Source: Parelaphostrongylus tenuis (Eukaryota > Nematoda > Chromadorea > Rhabditida > Metastrongylidae). From it: a stretch of DNA of 64,000 nt. The DNA is taken from positions 186,001 to 250,000 of the forward strand of contig JAHQIW010000389.1 in the NCBI GenBank assembly GCA_019055375.1, read 5' to 3'. The position numbers and the translations under genes were made by a program. The notes beneath the pieces are model-generated. The model searched no databases, was not told the DNA's origin, and saw only the letters and a list, made by a program, of their open reading frames with translations. Positions 56,760 to 64,000 of the stretch are shown here, piece by piece (the stretch's first letter is position 1; each line of letters starts with the position of its first letter).

Positions 56760-58920
56760 TCTGCTCGTTTTGTGAAGAAAACCTGATTACGGCCACTGTA
56801 TGACAAATTCTCATATTACACTTTTGACGCAAATGTCTTATCGTTCGTGTCGAATTAGTTTATCTGCGACATTCAAGACACCCAGAAAAAAAGCATCACT
56901 GACTTGTTACCATCTTTTCTCCAGACAGGACTATTGAACGAACTCATTACTTTTTCGCAAATACGCTTTATCTCCACGAATCACTGATAAAATGAACGAT
57001 GTATCATATGGAGAATTTCGAATGTAACCGTGAAGTGAAAAAGTAAGGTAAAGGGCGATTGGAAACAGAATCGAGCTTTTTTTTACGAGAAAAATCTAAG
57101 GATTGGCGCCATCGTATGTGCTCGGCAGAAGAACGAAGCGATATGAAGGATGTCGGTGAAGTGAAAAATGAAAGCCCTAGATGAACAGGAATTGCAACAA
57201 ATGCGGTTTATCTATAATTTACTCGGGTCGTCACATTGACGAAAGATGCATGGATCATCCGTGAGATGAGTGAAGCCTTATAACTGCCGTGACAACAGAA
57301 AAAATGGCCCGGAATATGAGCAAGACATGAACGAAGTATCAAGCGCAGGTCTAAGAAATAGTTATAAATCCCAGGTCCGACTATCTATATAAGAAATAGT
57401 TGTCTGAGAGTAAACGTTCCACTGGCACTTCTCGTAAAAGAAAAACAACTGAGGAGATATCATTGAGTTATAGTCACGTCCCAGAACATAGGCAAAACAC
57501 TTGGACATATGGCACAATCTGGAAAAATGTCACGTCAGCGCCGTTTTTTTCTTCTTCTGCACAGGAGCAAGTGTGCAGTGAAACAGAAAACGCGGAACGA
57601 ACAGACAGCACTATTTCGTTGTTATAACAAGAGAACCTTGGGCAGGCGCGTTGATGTCGAGAGTAGATAGGTGGATCAATGTGATCGTATTTTACACAAT
57701 CTTTGAGAAGAACTCATGAAAAACACACATAGAAATGTGAACAAGAGGCACCCACAGGTGTATTGATGAGACACGAAACGTGTAGTGTGTAGTAGACAAG
57801 GCGCCGGCCGGCCAGGCAGCCACCCTATCCTAGTCGACGACCAGCCTCCACAAAACAATTCCAATTTCGCGTTGCCCACGTTCTGACTTGGCGTTAATCC
57901 GACGTACGTAACGCCATTTCCAGTCTGCTAGACGTGGTATGCAAATGTTGATCGCATATACATCAAGTATGATAGGAGTCGGGCGAAAAAATGAAGAGGA
58001 GTAATGAACGAGTTTCTTGGAGATCTTACGAAAATCTGACGTGAATACGACTCGCATTCGAAATAATCTGTGTTATGTCGACCTCGATTGATTGATAAAA
58101 TTGCAAACAGAGAGCGAATCCATGACACAGGCTCGATGAACGCGTGGATGTGTTCGTAATGTTTCGATGTGCGCCCACGTTTTCATTGATAGAATGAAAT
58201 CACTTTGGGAGTTTCACTACAATATATACGTAGCATTAAGTCGATAGCAGTAACTAAACAATAAATTGGAAGTTCAACAGTACTATCAGAGGGAAAGCGG
58301 TAACTGAATTGATGAGCTGTATAGTTGTTTTAGTCGACAGAACGTGTATACCAGTGATGGCAGAGTGAAGTGAAGATCGTGACTAGAGAGATATACAGAG
58401 AGTGGAAATGAGATGGCGACGATAGATTAACAAAAAACAGCTATTCATAAAACGAGTGGAGAACATCGGATTAGTTCTGAAACAAAACGGAAGCGATTAG
58501 AATTATACGAAAATCGACAGAGTAAAAACACGGTAAACTACTCACAAAGTGCAAAATGGACAATAGTGTCAAAGTTATGATATATTGCCAGGTTAGGAGA
58601 TAAAAGTTCAGAACTCCATAGTATATTCTAAAAAAAATTTTTACTCTCGCGAGATTTCAATTTTGTCAAACATGGTGTTTTTTCGCTCTTGAAGAAGAAA
58701 GTTTCATTCTTCTTCGTTGGAAATGGGAAACGTCTTTTCGTTTAGTAGAATTTCAAAAGAAAATCAAAGTTTGGCGGAGTAAAGTGAATCAACGGATTTG
58801 CGCTTAATTTACATAACATTTCCATATTTCAAGGTTCATGCCGTGTGATAATACCATTTTAAAACACGTATTTTTTGTTTTCTTTTCTTCTGTAACCCCA
58901 TCTTATTGTTAGGGTCTTCT
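56760..58920. other. No supported gene
   Basis: Single-copy-looking AT-rich sequence. Overlapping frames near 57676-58128 on the minus strand have no splice support. Confidence 0.35.
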
Positions 58921-58929
58921 CGTAAATAT

Positions 58930-59627
58930 TGGCACTAGAGCAATAAACAGCAAATCACATAATATATATGAAATACTAGTAATTATTCGATATCCCGAAT
59001 CTCCACTACTTTGATGATAAGACTGAGTGGTTTTGCAAACGGTCTATGTAGAGCGCTGCTAAAGCAAAAAGAAAATTATGTTTCGCATTCGAAGAAGTTA
59101 TTTCGCCGCTTGAACTTTATACCGGGTTTATTTGGTAACGTGAAAAAAATTTCTTGCCTGTGGAACGATAAAGTATCCTCTACAATTCTTGTGCAAAAAA
59201 CCCTGAAAATTCTACCTTTACTACAAAAAAATTTCTGAATAAGAAAAGAAAATAGCGCGACACTCGAACGATGTGCTTTTTCGGGGCGTTAGTTGGAATC
59301 GCTGCGCACCGCGTCACTAGAATTTTTTCTCTTTTCCGGAAAAGCTTTGGGTTTTTTGTATAAGAATTGTAGTAAGAGCTTTGTTCTATCGTTCGATATA
59401 TACAATTTTTTTCTTGTTTTAGAGTGCCAAATAAACTAGCTATACGGTTTAAGTGGCGAGCTAATAACTTCAGCGCAAAATGTGATTTTCTTTTTGCTTT
59501 AACAGCGCTCTATATATACACATTTGAAAACCAGTCTTAGCATCAAAACTTTCGAGATTCGGGCTATTGAAGGACGAGCAGTGACCATGTATATTATTAA
59601 ATTTGGTATTTATTTCTCTTGTGTCAA
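58930..59627. mobile_element. Fold-back element with arms of about 300 bp
   Basis: The left arm (58930 to about 59225) and right arm (about 59335 to 59627) are long imperfect inverted repeats. Matching blocks include GGCACTAGAGCAATAAA at the outer end, TAGAGCGCTGCTAAAGCAAA with AGAGCGCTGTTAAAGCAAA, and ACAATTCTTGTGCAAAAAAC with ACAATTCTTATACAAAAAAC. The outer ends match the mariner TIRs at 44432-44989, so it is probably a hairpin derivative of that mariner family. The central spacer is about 110 bp. No coding capacity. Confidence 0.8.
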
Positions 59628-59639
59628 ATTCTATGAGAA

Positions 59640-61070
59640 GATTCAATATCTTTAGGCCTACGTTAATTGCAATATATTGAGAACATCAATGCAAAAAGAA
59701 TTAATCTAGGCCATTTCTTGTTTATTTCAAATGTAGACGGGCAGCTGCAAAAATCGATTGCGCTGAACATTGCTGCCTTAGACAAGAGAGTTTATGTTAT
59801 AAGTGCAGTAGAGCACTAATTTCAAAAAACTAAATGATGCAATTAAGATGATTGATTATAAAGAAGGTCATCTATCATCTATTATCAATGATGATGATCT
59901 ATGAAATGCTAATCAAAACTGGATCAAATGGAATTCGTTTGAAAGCTTGTACATAGAGAAGAAGTAAATGGAAGAGCGGTAATTTCTAAAGCGCTGAGCA
60001 AATGGTGCTGTGTGGAAAAGAAAATTCTTGAAAAAAATTCCCTCCATAGAAACTGTTTGCGTTTTTTCTACGGAATATGAAAAAACGATGTGATTCTTGA
60101 TCAAACCCTAATATAGAACCAAAGATGGATGACAAATGACAACATTGTGCGCTATGCATGACAAAGATGAAATACCGAAGCAACCCCCGATAAGAAAATC
60201 AGAGAAGATTTATGGTGGTTGCTTCGTAGGTCGGTAGATGGAATCTTATATCAAAACATCTTGAATATCAACAATATCAGAACAACGAAAAGATGTCTTT
60301 AGGGAATCGCTAAAGTGCTCTTAGAAGCACAACAAATGCGAGCGATGATGATGACGAAATAAAAAGAACGATGCTGTTGCGGAACAATATCGAAACGCAT
60401 GTTGCCTGAAAATACTGTAAACATTGGAAAAACTTGAATATGAAACATTGTTTTATACAAAACGTGTACCAGATACCTCATTCATACAATACGCTAAGCT
60501 CAAATTTTTCTGTACAAATGTCTTTATCAAAGGTATTGCTTCTAATTCGAACAGAACATTTTGATAAGACGTCAGAACTGCATGCTCAAAGCTGAAAACT
60601 GTAGAAAATTTTTAAGTATCTTTTCTTTTATGAATATGGCCAAACATGGATAATAGTTGACGAAATGCAATGCGAGTTTCTAATGTGATCTTTGATAGGT
60701 CAGTTTACTGCCGAGTTTGTTGCCGTTTTGGAAGAATACGAGCTGCATTTAAAAATCAACCCCGATACATGACGGCGATCAATTTTGATGATAGCTATAT
60801 GAGAACACCCTCATTGGGCTACCTGAGGATTCAAGGAAAAAAGCAGTCTAGGCTACCTTCAAAAAACGCCTACTTTTATGTGCAATGAGAAAGAGGACAG
60901 GCGATAGTCCGTGAAGTTTGCAGCAGTGTTTGCACACTAATGTGATCACTGCAGTTGAGGACAGTTGGAAGATAGGCAGAAAGATGAAAGGAGGTGCTGA
61001 GACCATGCTGACATGTGAGGGTCATTCAGTTAAAGATCCAGTCTAATAAAATATAAATAGCTGCATTTCT
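59640..61070. other. No supported gene
   Basis: AT-rich. Frame at 60670-60888 (plus) is unsupported; no repeats recognised. Confidence 0.35.
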
Positions 61071-61074
61071 TTCA

Positions 61075-61230
61075 ATCTCACTGCTTTCTAGCAGTGGTAT
61101 GATGCTGAAATTAACCTTCGAAGATTGAGTGGCCCACAAAAACTGGCCTCAGGAGGAAGTTTAAGTCGCAATTCACTCCTAGCGGAGCGCTTGCTACCAC
61201 CATACCACTAAGACCACCGCTTTGCGACCA
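61075..61230 (-). repeat. tRNA-derived SINE, family A
   Basis: Terminal stem-loop CACTGCTTTCTAGCAGTG at 61080, TGGTATGATG, GATTGAGTGGCCCACAAAAA, CTGGCCTCAGGAGGAAG, then the tRNA-like head GCTTGCTACCACCATACCAC (minus-strand box A). This copy shows the hairpin tail best. Confidence 0.6.
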
Positions 61231-61494
61231 CTTCTCTTCATTATGAATTATCGCAGCTGTCAACATTCTATGTGAACCACTCAATCTTCTCGGATAAATT
61301 TCTCAACATACGTATACTAGAACAGCGCAGTGAACCAACGTCAGCCAATATCGTTTTCAGAACTTTCAAAATGAAGTATCAAGACTCGCGTAATAACGAA
61401 TCCCCGTAACGTAGTAATGAATTAGTATGGACTTCCGAAAAGCAGGGAAAACAGACATTCTCGTTAGAGCCGACAAAAATCCGGATTGGGCATG

Positions 61495-61795
61495 AAAGGA
61501 TAAAGGAAAAGCTTTCGATATTGATCAATCCATGAGGGATGCACCATGCCTTCGTCATCAGTTATTAACTTCGCTTGAGGTGCCTGAATGCATATATGGC
61601 CTTTACGATGATTCACGATGACCTCCCGTTGTGTCGAGTCAGTGCCATCCCCTTAGACAAGTCCAAAACCAATGTGGTACCAATTTACCGACTCCGGAGG
61701 GATATGGCTTGATGAGCCATGAGCGCGAGGTTGAACCATCGACGTTGTGTGCGACGCAGAGCACCTTTATCCACTGCGCCACATCCGCTCACTCT
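61495..61795 (-). repeat. tRNA-derived SINE, family B, full-length-like
   Basis: Aligns along its whole length with 24950-25235: GATCAATCCATGAGGGATGC, TATGGCCTTTACGATGA, GGTACCAATTTACCGACTCC, CATGAGCGCGAGGTTGAACC (box B, minus), TGTGTGCGACGCAGAGCACC and CCACTGCGCCACATCCGCTC (box A, minus). Confidence 0.7.
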
Positions 61796-61799
61796 CCCA

Positions 61800-63280
61800 G
61801 CATTGCCGATCTATATAATAATTAAAAAAGTTCCAGATGAAACAAATGTAGATAGGTTTAGTAGCCACTGCTTGAGAATAGCTTTAGATTAGTGTAAATA
61901 CACTATTTTATGATTTATTGCACGTAGAATTAACACTAAATAGCATTTGAATACTGATTTTCCCTGGGCACTGCCAATCAAACCATCTTTTTGATGATTG
62001 AGCTGATACCACGACATTGATAAACATTTTATTTTACATTATATAATGTACGATCATGAGAGCTGCAGGATAAATTGCCAGGAGAAAACAAATTACTACT
62101 AATGGGCATTCAACATAAATACCATCCTTCAAAAAATCATCGTCGAGCGATGTTCCTCATTTGAAAGGTGCTCCACTAAAGTAGATTCGACTCAAACATC
62201 AACGAAGGACCACATTGCGATAGCGAACGGCTGTGGACAGTTGATACTCAAATCATCAGCTCTGAATAGTGAAGACTTCGAATGGTTAATGGAACAGAAC
62301 ACTTTTTCAATCTATGTGTCAGCTTAATCACCGAGGAAAGTGCACCACATAGTGTTTCGTATGTTTCGTAGCACTGCATCGAGTGTCGCGTTGTTGCGCA
62401 GTGATTAGGTGTTCTACAAGGTCCGTCGAAGGTCTAATCTAGCTCTTCTGTCTTACCAAATGTTGAAGAATGTCAATGATAAATCAATATCTGATTACAT
62501 TCCTGAGTTTTTTTCATGAAGCTTAACTTTCAATTTTATGAAAAGACGTATGGAACGCACTAGTTAGATGTACTCTGCAATACACAGAGATGTTCACAGA
62601 CATCACATATGATGTGGCATTCTTACCTCAGCTTGATTTTATAGTGTAAATAAGGTTCATTGATCCTAAAGCGTGCCAACACACTGATGAACTTTCCCAT
62701 GCAGGCAGTCAAGCAGTGGACTTTATATAACTAGAATTTAGATTGTTTTTTTTGTTTGAGTTGCTATAGATATAGGAGAAATCAACTATTTAATTGGAAA
62801 GGTATGGTATAGTAGGCCTACGCTCTGAGAAAGGCGAGATTGCTGTAACTGAATCATCGTTTTGAAAGGGATATACCAACCTCGTGTAAGTTTTCAAAGA
62901 AGGATATATTTGAAACTATAGATGAATCGAATGCTTGGCAAACCACCCAACGACTGCCCGACTAAAAGCCCTGTATTCTCATTTCCTTTATCGCATTTCG
63001 AATATTCAGTTAGATCGCAGAAAAAGCAAGCAATCAGTGGTTAGAAGATATAATATTGATTCTCGTTGAAAACCTATCTATGTAAAAAAACGAATGTTTC
63101 AATGCACATTTTTCCAATAGAAACGTCACTAGTTACATTTGTGTGAGAAGAATAACTAATGTTTTTTCTATAGCTGTCTCTATTCGTGCTATCTGCAAAT
63201 GAAAATAACTCGGTCATGTATCTGATAGAACACGTGATGTTTTTCTTTGCTGTCATCCCTACTGCGCCCTGATCAGTGCA
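61800..63280. other. No recognisable feature
   Basis: AT-rich sequence without supported frames or repeats. Confidence 0.4.
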
Positions 63281-63286
63281 ATATGC

Positions 63287-63774
63287 ATGGTCGAAATAAG
63301 CGCTTCGGAAAAGAAACACCATGTGAAGAACGTGGCGCAACACATGTTTTCGTCACGTTGGGGATCCTCATCATTTGAAGAACCCTACTCTAATAAAGAA
63401 TTCCCAGCTGATTTGTTTGGAGGGATATGTTGCACGATACCGGATGTTAGACTCTACAGGCCTCTATACGAGACGTCAATCGACTGTCTCTGTATGCACT
63501 TTCGTAGAGGCAGATATTGACTGAGAGATGATCATAACTTGACATTGTTTCATCGGATTGGGATTTGTCTTTCGCATTCAATCACTTATGCTATGATTGT
63601 ACAGGAGAGTATACGGATAATTTCCTTCGCACGTCGATTTGCTTGGAGAAATTTTACTATAGAATTGTTACCAGACGGTCATCGACTCTTCCTTCACCCA
63701 TTCATCGTCAAGGCGACGTGTTCGTTGTTGCGAAACTGCAGCGTTCCACGCTGATTAATTCGAAAACAATATGG
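63287..63774 (+). CDS. Coding-looking stretch, unassigned, runs off the end
   Basis: Two frames with good-looking composition. The first (63287-63520) reads FSSRWGSSSFEEPYSNKEFP and CCTIPDVRLYRPLYETS. The second (acceptor GATTGTACAG at 63612, donor ATATG|GTAAAT after 63774) reads EYTDNFLRTSICLEKFYYRI and HRQGDVFVVAKLQRSTLINS. A TTTCTACAG acceptor at 63884 could lead to another exon (NDKFDSDPFSDVSYKWQRHK), but the phase gives a stop with the previous donor. Family unknown; it may be two fragments of one gene or a relic. Confidence 0.3.
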
Positions 63775-64000
63775 TAAATCTATTGTGGAAGCATAGTTCT
63801 TAGGAAAAGAGAAACCTCATGAATCTTCGATCACAACATTTAATGTTCGGAAAGACGTTTTTCTACAGAATGACAAATTTGATTCAGATCCATTTTCGGA
63901 TGTTAGTTACAAGTGGCAACGACATAAAAGCTTTTTGGTGTTACTTCGAAAGCATAAGAAATTCTTCAGCAAAAAAAAAAACAATTGAAACAAACGAAAT

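Noticed and set aside
1..64000. Penelope-like reverse transcriptase or GIY-YIG endonuclease
   Set aside because: The RT readings at 19640-21228 and 24010-24896 are RTE-type (ADD motif with RTE C-terminal block); nothing resembling a Penelope RT or GIY-YIG domain was found.
1..64000. CRISPR array, bacterial operon or virus-derived gene
   Set aside because: No regularly spaced repeats, no Shine-Dalgarno-led gene series and no viral domain were seen.

Overview
The window looks like a single AT-rich animal contig, most likely a strongylid-type (clade V) nematode. The evidence is short, widely spaced exons with TTTCAG-type acceptors, a near-perfect copy of the nematode SL1 spliced-leader sequence, decayed RTE-type LINEs, Tc1/mariner relics, tRNA-derived SINEs and (AT)n tracts. 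No bacterial gene, operon or CRISPR array is present. Almost every long open frame is noise or repeat; the real genes had to be read exon by exon from splice signals and phase.

Left part (1-12.4 kb): the 3' end of a decayed RTE LINE, a hammerhead-ribozyme element, an SL1-like 22-mer inside an LTR-like stretch, a tRNA-derived SINE, and a minus-strand gene of unknown function (exons between 12357 and about 6207). That gene has a mariner relic in its large intron and a perfect 227-bp tandem duplication next to one of its splice donors.

Middle (13-31 kb): a repeat sea. It holds SINEs, three RTE LINE fragments, two more hammerhead elements (one inserted into a LINE), a decayed Tc1/mariner transposase, microsatellites, and one membrane-protein-like exon at 18.3-18.7 kb.

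Core (31-49.2 kb): one large minus-strand gene with about 21 phase-compatible exons, 5' end at the right. In order it encodes an N-terminal domain that matches the TDP-43 N-terminal oligomerisation domain, a low-complexity linker, a long segmented coiled coil, a Pro/Ser/Tyr-rich linker and an AMPK-beta-type glycogen-binding module (CBM48). One exon carries an apparent single-base frameshift. Its introns hold SINEs, a hammerhead element with a 14-bp target-site duplication and a mariner deletion derivative.

Right part (49-64 kb): a second decayed Tc1/mariner transposase, a pair of diverged dispersed repeats, a fold-back element with arms of about 300 bp, SINEs, and a coding-looking stretch at 63.3-63.8 kb that I cannot assign.

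The most interesting signal is a family of elements of about 320 bp with circularly permuted units carrying type I-like hammerhead ribozymes (six ribozyme copies at four loci, with compensatory changes in stem II). They resemble retrozymes or the pseudo-LTRs of Penelope-like elements. The second is the TDP-43-NTD / coiled-coil / CBM48 protein.
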